DNA of 64,000 nt from contig JAIUOX010000004.1 of NCBI GenBank assembly GCA_020160955.1, positions 22,825 through 86,824 of the forward strand, in the 5' to 3' direction. Below the pieces are notes generated by a model. It worked only from the letters and a program-made list of their open reading frames with translations, did not search any database and was not told where the DNA came from. This DNA is from Pseudomonadota bacterium. GTDB taxonomy: Bacteria > Pseudomonadota > Alphaproteobacteria > Reyranellales > Reyranellaceae. Every line of letters starts with the position of its first letter. Position 1 is the first letter of the stretch. Both the position numbers and the translations under genes were made by a program. This document shows, in pieces, positions 25,576 through 33,002 of this stretch.

Positions 25576-26744
25576 GAGGGTCCATTCAGCGCAGCGGCAA
25601 GACAAGCTGGCGCATCCGCTTCGACCTCGGAACTGACAAGCAGACCGGCAAGAGGCGGGTCCAATCTGTCGTGGTTCAGGGCAAGAAGGCCGACGCGCAA
25701 CGTCGTATGGCAGAGCTACTGGCTGCCAAGGGTAACGGCACATTTGTTGAGGCTTCCAAACTCACAGTAGCCGAGCACGTACGGCAGCGCGTGGACCACT
25801 GGGAAAAGGCTGGAGAAATCTCTTCGCGGACTGCTGACCGCTACCGCGAGTTGGTCGAGAACCAGATTGTCCCGCATCTGGGTAATGTGCGCTTGCAGGG
25901 CCTGAGAACTCTCGACGTAGAAGGCTGGCACGCAACGCTGCGCGTCAAGGGACGTAAGGATGGCGGTCCCCTCGCCCCTCGAACGATCCATCACGCTCAT
26001 CGCGTGTTGGGCAAGGCACTCCGCGATGGCGCGCGGCACGGCCTTCTCAGCAGGGTGGTAACTGGGCCTGAAGGACAACGGGCGCCGAAGGTCGAAACCG
26101 AGGAAGTGGTTGTCATTCCGCCCGAGCGCATCCCTGAGGTGATCCAGAAGCTTAAGGGCCGTGCCCTGTACCCGAAGATCGTCGTTGCGCTCTTCACGGG
26201 CGTTCGGCGGGGCGAGTTGCTGGGGCTTCGGTGGAGCGACATCGACCTCAAGGGCAAGGTGCTGCGCGTGCGGCAGGCCGTCGAGGAGGCCAAGCGGAAA
26301 GGAGAAAGCGGCACTGTGCTGCGCCTCAAGACCACCAAGACCAAGGCGGGCCGTCGCGACGTCTCTCTGCCAGATATCGTGGTCGAGGCCCTGAGCGAGC
26401 ATCGCCGCGAGCAACTGGAGCAGCGGATGGCTATGGGCCTGGGCAAGCCGGACGCCGACGACTTGGTGTTCCCTGCTCTCGAGGGCGGGCCGCAGCGCCC
26501 CAGCAACCTGTCTGGTGACTGGAGGGCGGCGGTTCGGTCACTCAAGCTGCCAGACGTGAGCCTGCACGCGCTGCGGCATACTCATGCCAGCCAGCTCATT
26601 GATGCCGGGATCGACGTGGTGAAAATCAGCAAGCGGCTCGGGCATGCCTCACCCCACATCACGCTGATGGTCTATGCGCACCTGTTCGGTGCTCGTGACA
26701 TCGTGAGCGCCGAGGCTATCAACGCAGCGTTGATGCGGAGCTAG
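25572..26744 (+). CDS. int: Tyrosine-type site-specific integrase
   Basis: A 390-residue phage-type integrase. An N-terminal arm-binding region (SWRIRFDLGTDKQTGKRRVQSVVV) and a SAM-like core-binding domain precede the catalytic domain. Catalytic residues: R212 in TGVRRGE, H332 and R335 in HALRHTHAS, H358 in RLGHASPHIT and nucleophile Y368 in MVYAHLF; the KTKAGRR stretch supplies the beta-hairpin Lys. It lies 129 bp from the tRNA-Ser at the right end, as usual for integrases acting on an adjacent att site. Confidence 0.95.
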   Translation: MRGSIQRSGKTSWRIRFDLGTDKQTGKRRVQSVVVQGKKADAQRRMAELLAAKGNGTFVEASKLTVAEHVRQRVDHWEKAGEISSRTADRYRELVENQIVPHLGNVRLQGLRTLDVEGWHATLRVKGRKDGGPLAPRTIHHAHRVLGKALRDGARHGLLSRVVTGPEGQRAPKVETEEVVVIPPERIPEVIQKLKGRALYPKIVVALFTGVRRGELLGLRWSDIDLKGKVLRVRQAVEEAKRKGESGTVLRLKTTKTKAGRRDVSLPDIVVEALSEHRREQLEQRMAMGLGKPDADDLVFPALEGGPQRPSNLSGDWRAAVRSLKLPDVSLHALRHTHASQLIDAGIDVVKISKRLGHASPHITLMVYAHLFGARDIVSAEAINAALMRS

Positions 26745-26758
26745 CTGGAGAACCAACC

Positions 26759-26809
26759 GTGACCAAAGGCGAGCAGTACGGCTCGTCTCTCGTGACCAAA
26801 TGTGACCAA
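26759..26809 (+). promoter_or_regulatory. Three GTGACCAA repeats near attR (candidate integrase arm sites)
   Basis: Exact octamers at 26759-26766, 26792-26799 and 26802-26809, between the integrase stop and the tRNA-Ser. They match the repeats near the left end and share their orientation. The function is inferred from location. Confidence 0.55.
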
Positions 26810-26873
26810 TCCTGCCTGTTGTTCCGTTTTCGTTGCTTGCTGGAAATCGCCAAGCTATTGAAAACATTAACGT

Positions 26874-26963
26874 GGATGGGTGGCCGAGCGGTTTAAGGCA
26901 CCGGTCTTGAAAACCGGCGTGGGTGCAAGCTCACCGTGGGTTCGAATCCCACCCCATCCGCCA
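26874..26963 (+). tRNA. tRNA-Ser(UGA), reconstituted at attR
   Basis: A complete 90-base tRNA including encoded CCA. Acceptor stem ggatggg pairs with cccatcc; the anticodon stem ccggt/accgg encloses the loop cttgaaa with TGA at 26908-26910; a long variable arm and a T-loop ttcgaat follow, as expected for serine. The first 39 bases were brought in by the element and the rest is original chromosome. Expression therefore depends on a promoter carried by the element; TTGCTT at 26833 and TATTGA at 26856, spaced 17 bp, are a plausible candidate. Confidence 0.95.
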
Positions 26964-27098
26964 GCACCTTCCCTTCCCGCTCCTCCTGCTCCGGCTCGTC
27001 ACCGGGGCCGAGGTCAATGCTTTGTCGGGCGCGGTCAATGCCCGGCACCAGCTCGGTGCCTACCTTTCACCTGCTTGCAGGAGAAAGGCAGCCCGCTC

Positions 27099-27470
27099 AT
27101 GTCGATCCCCGAATCCGGAACGGCCAGGTCCATCGCGTACCGGCACAGCGCACGGTCGCCGGAAACCGGCGCGTGCTGGGTCTGGCAGCGCGCGGTCGCC
27201 CCGGTGAAGGGCGACTATCCCAATGACGGCTACCCGATCATGAAATGGCAGGGGAAGCTGCGGCGCGTCCAGCGCGTGCTGCTGGCGGAGAAGCTCGGCC
27301 TCGCGGACCTCGCCCCGGACGTGCTCGCGGCCAACGCCTGCGGCTGCAAGCGGTGCGTGAACCCGGATCATCTCTACGCCGGGCAATCCGCGAAGACGGC
27401 GGTCGCGCCGCACGGCAGCCAGGCGAAGCTCCTCCCGCTGTCGCCCCCCGGGCAGGACGGCGCGGCCTAG
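27099..27470 (+). CDS. HNH-like protein
   Basis: A 123-residue protein resembling phage-type HNH endonucleases: an early ACWVWQ segment, a GYPIMKWQGK strand, then CGCKRCVNPDHLYAGQ, which carries the zinc cysteines and the Asn-Pro-Asp-His of the second half of the motif. The first catalytic His is normally in an 'AHR' context but here reads RRVQRVLL, with Gln instead, so catalysis may be lost. It begins 135 bp after the tRNA-Ser, just outside the integrated element, and its stop overlaps the convergent K+ channel gene by 4 bp. Confidence 0.6.
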   Translation: MSIPESGTARSIAYRHSARSPETGACWVWQRAVAPVKGDYPNDGYPIMKWQGKLRRVQRVLLAEKLGLADLAPDVLAANACGCKRCVNPDHLYAGQSAKTAVAPHGSQAKLLPLSPPGQDGAA

Positions 27471-28186
27471 CCTCGCGAAGGGGTCGGCGCTCGCTCACCG
27501 GACCGGAGGCGCACCTCCGACGACACCAGGCGCGCCAGCAGCGTCGCCGGGTAGAGCTGGCCGATGATCGCCTCGATGTTCGAGAAGCCGCGGATCAGCG
27601 GATCGACGGGCGTGAAGTCGCCGTAGCCGACCGTCGTCAGGGTCACGAAGCTGAAGTACACGACCTCGGCCGGCAGCGAGGAATGCAGCGCCAGCGTCAT
27701 GCCCTTCACGCCCTCCACCGCGAACGACGCCGCGACCGCGTAGACCGAGGCAAAGAACACGCCGATCGTCAGGTAGAGCAGGATCGCGCCGACGACGCGA
27801 TGGTAGGTGATCGGCCCCGGCGCGTAGACCGCCCGCACGACGATCCAGAGGATCGCGGCCGACATCAGGATCCAGGCGCCGGCGCGGATGCGCACGATCA
27901 GCAGCTGGTCGCCGCCCTGCACCTGGACCAGGAAGGCCGCGACCACCAGGCAGAGGAACAGCAGCAGCAATCCCGCCGACACGAGGCTGCGCGCCAGCAC
28001 CAGCAACCCGACCGCCAGGGTCACCACCAGGACGACGTTGATCCCCTTGATGACGGCATAGGGCTGGGCTTCCAGCGGCGAGGTGATGAACAGGTGAACC
28101 ACCACGATGACGGTGAGACCCGTCAGGAGATGGTCGCGCCACCGGGCGTTGGCGCGTTCGAGCAGCGTGGCAAGGCGGTTGATCAT
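27467..28186 (-). CDS. Potassium-channel-family membrane protein
   Basis: A 239-residue membrane protein with about five hydrophobic helices before a pore loop. The selectivity filter reads TLTTVGYGDFTP, typical of a two-pore-segment K+ channel; a last helix runs IEAIIGQLYPATLLARLV. No regulatory RCK or cyclic-nucleotide domain follows. ATG at 28186 precedes the first helix. It is divergent from the MscS-type channel gene (158 bp apart), and a truncated copy of its 3' end is found at 30449-30580. Confidence 0.85.
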   Translation of the reverse strand: MINRLATLLERANARWRDHLLTGLTVIVVVHLFITSPLEAQPYAVIKGINVVLVVTLAVGLLVLARSLVSAGLLLLFLCLVVAAFLVQVQGGDQLLIVRIRAGAWILMSAAILWIVVRAVYAPGPITYHRVVGAILLYLTIGVFFASVYAVAASFAVEGVKGMTLALHSSLPAEVVYFSFVTLTTVGYGDFTPVDPLIRGFSNIEAIIGQLYPATLLARLVSSEVRLRSGERAPTPSRG

Positions 28187-28344
28187 GGCGGTCCGATCGG
28201 TTGGGCGGGAGATCGGGTCCCTGTTTAAGACGACCGTCCGACCGTCGCCACTGACCGACTCACCGACGCACCCTTGCGGCTTGCGTGCGCGCGGTCGCAA
28301 ACGTGATACGGTCGCGCGCGAAAAACCAAGACCGCCGATTGCCA

Positions 28345-29808
28345 ATGAAGACCCGAAACGCCCTCCTCCGCCAGCTGGCGGTTCCCGTCGCGATCAACCT
28401 GGGGCTCGTCGTCCTGTTCGCGCTGACGGGCCGGCCGCTGCTGGGCTTCCTCGATCCGGCGGTGCGTCCCGGCGTGGGGCCGGACAGCCACACGTTGCCG
28501 GCGTTCCTGCAGTTCGTGACCCTGGCGTGGCTCGCCGACCGCCTGGTCCGGGTCGCCCTCGCCCGGCCCGACCGGCCGCCGCACCGGCAGCCGATCCCGC
28601 GCATCGGCCTCTACTTCATCACTGCCGGCATCTATGTCGGGTTCGTCTCGGCGGGCCTGCGGCTGGTCTTCTTCCAGCCGCTCGAAACCATCTTCGCGGC
28701 GTCCGGCATCTTCACCCTGGTCGTCGGCTTCGCCCTGCGCGGTCTCGTCTCCGACCTGTTCTCGGGCATCGCGCTGCATGTCGACAAGCACATCGTGCCG
28801 GGCGACTGGGTGGAGATCCGCAACCGCGACCAGGTGCTGACCGCCCGCGTGCTGGAGTTCGACTGGCGCTGCACGGTGCTCGAGGATCGCTGGGGCGGCG
28901 TGATGGTCATTCCGAACGGCCAGTTCTCGCAGACCCGGATCGCCAACCTGTCGCGCCCGGCCGCCCAGCAGCGGCTGTCGCTCCGGCTCGAGGTGGCGGT
29001 CGAGCACGACCATGCGACGATCACCGGCATCCTCAACAATGCCTGCGACATGGTCTGCGCCGGTGGCCTCGTCCTGAAGACGCCCCCGCCCGAGGTGCGT
29101 ATGCGCGAGGTCGCCGGCGGCGTCATCCGGTTCGACATCTTCTACTTCGTCGCGCCGGGCGCCTCGCAGACCTTGCCACGGCATGCGTTGCTCGACGCCG
29201 CGATCGGCTTCCTCAAGGCCGCCGGCATCCCGTTGAAGCACTACGAGCACCAGACCGTCGGCGCGCCGGACGGCGAGGACCTGCTGCATGCCGAGGTGCG
29301 CTGTCGCATCCTGCGGCAGACCCCGTTCTTCGCAATCCTCGACGCGCCCCACATCGAAAGGCTGGCCGAGCAGACGCGGCCGCGCCGGATGGATGCCGGC
29401 GATGTCCTGTTCCGCGCCGGCGACGCGGGCGACAGCATGTTCGTGGTCCTGCAGGGACGCCTCGGCGTCTGGGTCGACGCCGACGGCAAGCGCGTGGAAG
29501 TGGCGACGCTGTGGCCGCGCGACGTGCTCGGCGAGATGTCGCTGTTCACCGGGGCGCCGCGCAGCGCGACAGTGGCGGCCACCAGCCCGGCCACGGTCCT
29601 CGAGATCGGCAAGCCGCTGATGGCCGGGCTGCTCGCCGAGGATGCCGGCCTGGCCGGGGCCTTCGCCCAGCTGGTCGTGGCGCGCCAGTCGGCCAATCGC
29701 CGGCTGGTCGACGACAGCCGCAAGACGGTGGAAACGGTGGCCGAGGAGGAGCGCACGATGCTCGACCGCATCGCGCGCTTCTTCCACCTCGGACACGCCG
29801 GCCACTAG
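28345..29808 (+). CDS. MscS-type channel with C-terminal cyclic-nucleotide-binding domain
   Basis: A 487-residue protein. Membrane helices occupy about residues 1-115; the pore-helix and beta domain of MscS appear as FTLVVGFALRGLVSDLFSGIAL and the VIPNGQFSQTRIANLS region. Residues ~325-445 form a cyclic-nucleotide-binding domain (RRMDAGDVLFRAGDAGDSMF, VLQGRLGVWV, GEMSLFTGAPRSATVAA). This is the bacterial MscS-like, nucleotide-gated (bCNG) architecture; the phosphate-binding cassette GEMSLFTGAPRSATV is well kept. ATG at 28345 is preferred to an earlier ATG because it sits just before the first helix. Confidence 0.88.
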   Translation: MKTRNALLRQLAVPVAINLGLVVLFALTGRPLLGFLDPAVRPGVGPDSHTLPAFLQFVTLAWLADRLVRVALARPDRPPHRQPIPRIGLYFITAGIYVGFVSAGLRLVFFQPLETIFAASGIFTLVVGFALRGLVSDLFSGIALHVDKHIVPGDWVEIRNRDQVLTARVLEFDWRCTVLEDRWGGVMVIPNGQFSQTRIANLSRPAAQQRLSLRLEVAVEHDHATITGILNNACDMVCAGGLVLKTPPPEVRMREVAGGVIRFDIFYFVAPGASQTLPRHALLDAAIGFLKAAGIPLKHYEHQTVGAPDGEDLLHAEVRCRILRQTPFFAILDAPHIERLAEQTRPRRMDAGDVLFRAGDAGDSMFVVLQGRLGVWVDADGKRVEVATLWPRDVLGEMSLFTGAPRSATVAATSPATVLEIGKPLMAGLLAEDAGLAGAFAQLVVARQSANRRLVDDSRKTVETVAEEERTMLDRIARFFHLGHAGH

Positions 29809-29868
29809 CGCGGTCGGCCCCGGCAGCCGGTCGACGCCCCGGGGGAACCGGGGCGTCGGGGCGGCGGG

Positions 29869-30318
29869 CTACTTGCCGCGCACCCAGGTCGAGCAGCTGA
29901 CATCGAAGCGACGGTCGTCGGGCTGCGGCGCGTGGGCCAGGCAGGTCTCGATGCGGTTGGCGTCGACCAGCTTGCCCCAGTAGTGGGCGCCGGTGTCGCT
30001 GATGATCACGATGCCGCCCAGCGACTCGTCGATCATGCCGATGAAGTTGGTCTTGAAGCCGTTGTCGAACTCGCGGATGCCCCAGATGTAGCGGCCGTCC
30101 TGCTTGCTGATCTTCGTCGTCACGGTGCCCTCGTGGAACGCCGGCTTCTCCCAGGTGCCGTCCTTGGGGCGCGGGCCGCGGCCGGCGCCGACCGACAGGC
30201 CGAGCGACTTGCCCATCCAGGTCCCGGTCAGGTCGGGCACCTTGCCGTCGGCGGCCCAGCTGGAGGACAGCGTCCCGAAGGCAGTGGCCACGGCGACGGC
30301 GGCGAAGGTCTTGTTCAT
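29869..30318 (-). CDS. Uncharacterised exported protein
   Basis: A 149-residue protein with a clear signal peptide (KTFAAVAVATAFGTLSSSWAADG). The mature part alternates short strands (DLTGTWMGKSLGLSV, GRYIWGIREF, GGIVIISDTG) and has two Cys near the end (ETCLAHA, VSCSTW) that could form a disulfide. It resembles small periplasmic beta-barrel proteins in general style, but I recognise no family. It lies between the MscS-type channel and the truncated K+ channel copy. Confidence 0.7.
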   Translation of the reverse strand: MNKTFAAVAVATAFGTLSSSWAADGKVPDLTGTWMGKSLGLSVGAGRGPRPKDGTWEKPAFHEGTVTTKISKQDGRYIWGIREFDNGFKTNFIGMIDESLGGIVIISDTGAHYWGKLVDANRIETCLAHAPQPDDRRFDVSCSTWVRGK

Positions 30319-30448
30319 GGGGGCAGTCCTTTTCGCGAAATGCGTACAGAGCGTGCCAGTCGTGGCACGCGGCCGTGCTTACGCCCGGCAGTCCCCGGCG
30401 CACAAGCCGCGATGTCACCGTTCTGGCGAGGACCACCCGACCCGCATT

Positions 30449-30580
30449 TCCGACGACATCAGCCGCGCCAGCGGGGGCGCCGGATAGAGTTGGCCGACGA
30501 TCGTCTCGATGGTCGAAAGGCCGCGGATCAACGGATCGATCGGCGTGGAATCGCCGTAGCCGACGGTCGTGAGCGTCACG
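30449..30580 (-). pseudogene. Truncated copy of the K+ channel gene (pore loop and C-terminus only)
   Basis: The translated segment keeps VTLTTVGYGDSTPIDPLIRG and the following TIETIVGQLYPAPPLARLM, a close match to the C-terminus of the K+ channel at 27467-28186 (about 132 bases align without gaps). Upstream of the pore the frame has no membrane helices. The open frame around it (30415-30657) begins in unrelated sequence, so it is a remnant of a duplicated gene rather than a working channel. Confidence 0.8.
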
Positions 30581-30751
30581 GATCTGAACAGGCCCCTCAC
30601 CCTGTTCAGGACGAGCCCTCGATCAAGGAAATGTCTGTCCCTGCCAATGCGCGGCATCGCGAGGCCGTCATTCTCTGGACGAGACCGGGCGAGCGTTCCG
30701 AGAGCGCTCGCGACCGCCCACAGCCGGACCGGAGATGGAGGACATTCTCAA

Positions 30752-31231
30752 ATGCTGAGCATCAAGCTGAAGGGTGCGCTGGTGGAGCGTGCAGGCGTGA
30801 CGGCGCGCACCTGGCATGCCGGGACCTCCGGAATTACGCTTCAGGTTCCGGCGCCCGGAAAGGGCGTGCGGGTTCGGTTTGCCATCGATTCGAAGGGTGG
30901 AGGACAAACCGACATCCAGTACCGGTTCGATTCGCGCCACTACAAGGCACACTTCCAGGCGATGCTGGCAAATGACCGGAAGGGAATGCTCGAGGCCGTC
31001 GGCGATTTCGTACGCGAGGAACTGGTCGGCGCCATCGATCGCGAGGCCAAGGTTGCCTCCAGAGCGGAAAGGACGGCAACCGAGGCAGCCCAAGAAGCGC
31101 TGATCGACTTGGCGTACGAAGATTGGCCTCCGTATGGGACCCCGAAGCACGAAGCCGGAGGACAACTTATCGAAGGCTTGCGAAAGCTCATCGCCAAGTC
31201 CCGGAAGCGAAGCGCCCGCTACAAGGCTTGA
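30752..31231 (+). CDS. Uncharacterised cytoplasmic protein
   Basis: A 159-residue protein. The first half reads as beta strands (SIKLKGALVERAG, GITLQVPAPGKGVRVRFAI, TDIQYRFDSRHYKAHF), the second half as helices with a basic end (RKLIAKSRKRSARYK). No family recognised. ATG at 30752 has a GGAG about 10 bases upstream. It lies between the channel remnant and the dehydratase gene and does not obviously belong to either. Confidence 0.6.
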   Translation: MLSIKLKGALVERAGVTARTWHAGTSGITLQVPAPGKGVRVRFAIDSKGGGQTDIQYRFDSRHYKAHFQAMLANDRKGMLEAVGDFVREELVGAIDREAKVASRAERTATEAAQEALIDLAYEDWPPYGTPKHEAGGQLIEGLRKLIAKSRKRSARYKA

Positions 31232-31277
31232 CCTCTTCGCCGCAAATGACGTTAGTCGTCGCAAGGGAGGCTCAACG

Positions 31278-33002
31278 ATGACGACCAGCAGGACCCGCGA
31301 CCCGAAATCGCTGCGCAGCGCGCGCTGGTTCGCGCCCGACGACCTGCGCGCCTTCGGCCATCGCTCGCGCGCCATGCAGATGGGCCTCGGGCCCGAGGAC
31401 TGGGTCGGCAAGCCGGTGATCGCCATCCTCAACACCTGGTCCGAGGCGCAACCCTGCCACATGCACTTCAAGAGCCGGGTCGAGGACGTGAAGCGCGGCA
31501 TCCTGCAGGCCGGCGGTTTCCCGATGGAACTGCCGGCGCTGTCGCTGTCCGAGAGCTTCCTCAAGCCGACCACCATGCTCTACCGCAACCTGCTCGCCAT
31601 GGACGCCGAGGAGCTGCTGCGCGGCCACCCGGTCGACGGCGTCGTGCTGATGGGCGGCTGCGACAAGACCACTCCTGCCCTGCTGCTCGGCGCGATCAGC
31701 ATGAACCTGCCGGCGATCTACCTGCCGGCCGGGCCGATGCTGCGCGGCAACTGGAAGGGCAAGACGCTGGGCTCGGGCTCCGATGCCTGGAAATACTGGG
31801 ACGAGCGCCGGGCCGGCACGATCTCCGACAAGGACTGGCTCGACGTCGAGGCCGGCATCGCGCGCAGCTACGGCACCTGCATGACCATGGGCACCGCCGC
31901 GACCATGATGGCGATGGCCGAGACGCTCGGCATGTCGCTGCCCGGCGCGTCGTCGATCCCGGCGGCCGACGCCAACCACATCCGCATGGCCGCCGCGACC
32001 GGCCGGCGGATCGTCGACATGGTGTGGGAGGACCTGACGCCGCGGAAGATCCTGCGCAAGGAATCGTTCCTGAACGCCATCGCCGCCGCCATGGCGGTCG
32101 GCTGCTCGACCAACGCCATCATCCACCTGGTCGCTCTGGCGCGCCGCGCCGGCCACGCCGACGTCGGGCTGGACGATTTCGAGCGGGCCAGCCGCAAGGT
32201 GCCGGTGATCGCCAACATCCGGCCGTCCGGCGACACCTACCTGATGGAGGACTTCTTCTACGCCGGCGGCCTGCCCGCGCTGCTTGAGCAGATCCGCGAG
32301 CACCTCGACCTCGCCGCGCCCACGGTGACCGGCCGCTCGCTGGGCGAGAACATCGCCGGCGCCGAGATCCACGACACCGACGTCATCCGGCCGATCGCCA
32401 ACCCGATCTACCGCGAGGGCGCGCTGGCCGTGCTGCGCGGCAACCTCGCGCCCGACGGCTGCGTCATCAAGCCGAGCGCCTGCGCGCCGAAGTTCCTGAA
32501 GCACACCGGCCCTGCCCTGGTGTTCGACGACTACCCGTCGATGAAGGCGGCGATCGACCGCGACGATCTCGACGTCACCGAGGACACCGTGCTGATCCTG
32601 CGCAATGCCGGCCCCCAGGGCGGCCCGGGCATGCCGGAATGGGGCATGCTGCCGATCCCGCAGAAGCTGGTGCAGCAGGGCGTGCGCGACATGGTGCGGA
32701 TCTCCGACGCGCGCATGAGCGGCACCAGCTACGGCGCCTGCATCCTGCACGTCTCGCCCGAGAGCTACGTCGGCGGCCCGCTGGCGCTGGTCCGCACCGG
32801 CGACCGCATCACCCTCGACGTGCCCAACCGCAAGCTCGAGCTGCACGTGACGGCCCGCGAACTGGCCCAGCGCCGCAAGGCGTGGAAGCCGCCGGCGCCG
32901 CCGGCCGGCAGCGGGCGCGGCTACACCGGCCTGTTCCACCGCGAGGTGCTGCAGGCCGACGAGGGCGTCGACTTCCGCTTCCTGGGTCCCGCCAAGCCGT
33001 GA
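31278..33002 (+). CDS. IlvD/Edd-family sugar-acid dehydratase (L-arabinonate/D-xylonate type)
   Basis: A 574-residue dehydratase. The iron-sulfur cysteines are in EAQPCHMHF, GGCDKTTPA and YGTCMTMGTAATM; GPQGGPGMPEWG and DARMSGTSYGACILHVSPE are the C-terminal family signature. The NTWSEAQPCHMHFKSR wording matches sugar-acid dehydratases rather than dihydroxy-acid dehydratase of branched-chain synthesis. It would convert an aldonate to its 2-keto-3-deoxy product. A GGGAGG site precedes the ATG. The stop overlaps the glycosyltransferase GTG. Confidence 0.86.
   Translation: MTTSRTRDPKSLRSARWFAPDDLRAFGHRSRAMQMGLGPEDWVGKPVIAILNTWSEAQPCHMHFKSRVEDVKRGILQAGGFPMELPALSLSESFLKPTTMLYRNLLAMDAEELLRGHPVDGVVLMGGCDKTTPALLLGAISMNLPAIYLPAGPMLRGNWKGKTLGSGSDAWKYWDERRAGTISDKDWLDVEAGIARSYGTCMTMGTAATMMAMAETLGMSLPGASSIPAADANHIRMAAATGRRIVDMVWEDLTPRKILRKESFLNAIAAAMAVGCSTNAIIHLVALARRAGHADVGLDDFERASRKVPVIANIRPSGDTYLMEDFFYAGGLPALLEQIREHLDLAAPTVTGRSLGENIAGAEIHDTDVIRPIANPIYREGALAVLRGNLAPDGCVIKPSACAPKFLKHTGPALVFDDYPSMKAAIDRDDLDVTEDTVLILRNAGPQGGPGMPEWGMLPIPQKLVQQGVRDMVRISDARMSGTSYGACILHVSPESYVGGPLALVRTGDRITLDVPNRKLELHVTARELAQRRKAWKPPAPPAGSGRGYTGLFHREVLQADEGVDFRFLGPAKP

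Larger units (their letters stand above)
16766..26912. mobile_element. Integrated element in tRNA-Ser(UGA): capsid-encoding satellite or reduced prophage
   Basis: A 10.1 kb unit bounded by a 39-bp direct repeat from the tRNA-Ser gene, with a tyrosine integrase next to the right end. Gene order from right to left: integrase with an Arc-like regulator, a divergent small AlpA/excisionase-like gene, a replication module with a RepA-like ATPase, an HK97-type capsid and portal, then a cargo end with a SIR2-like protein, a membrane protein and a winged-helix-like protein. Base composition is visibly less GC-rich than the flanks. I recognise no terminase, prohead protease, tail, lysis or conjugation gene. 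The layout resembles capsid-encoding phage satellites, but a decayed prophage remains possible. Confidence 0.85.

Noticed and set aside
16766..26912. Complete, self-sufficient prophage
   Set aside because: No terminase, tail, lysis or prohead protease genes were recognisable in 10 kb.
26880..27098. Coding sequence extending the HNH-like gene upstream
   Set aside because: The extension is a translation of the tRNA-Ser itself.
30415..30657. Functional small K+ channel
   Set aside because: Only the pore loop and last helix match; no preceding transmembrane helices, and the start lies in unrelated sequence.
31278..33002. Dihydroxy-acid dehydratase of branched-chain amino-acid synthesis (ilvD)
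   Set aside because: The N-terminal NTWSEAQPCHMHF region and C-terminus match sugar-acid dehydratases.
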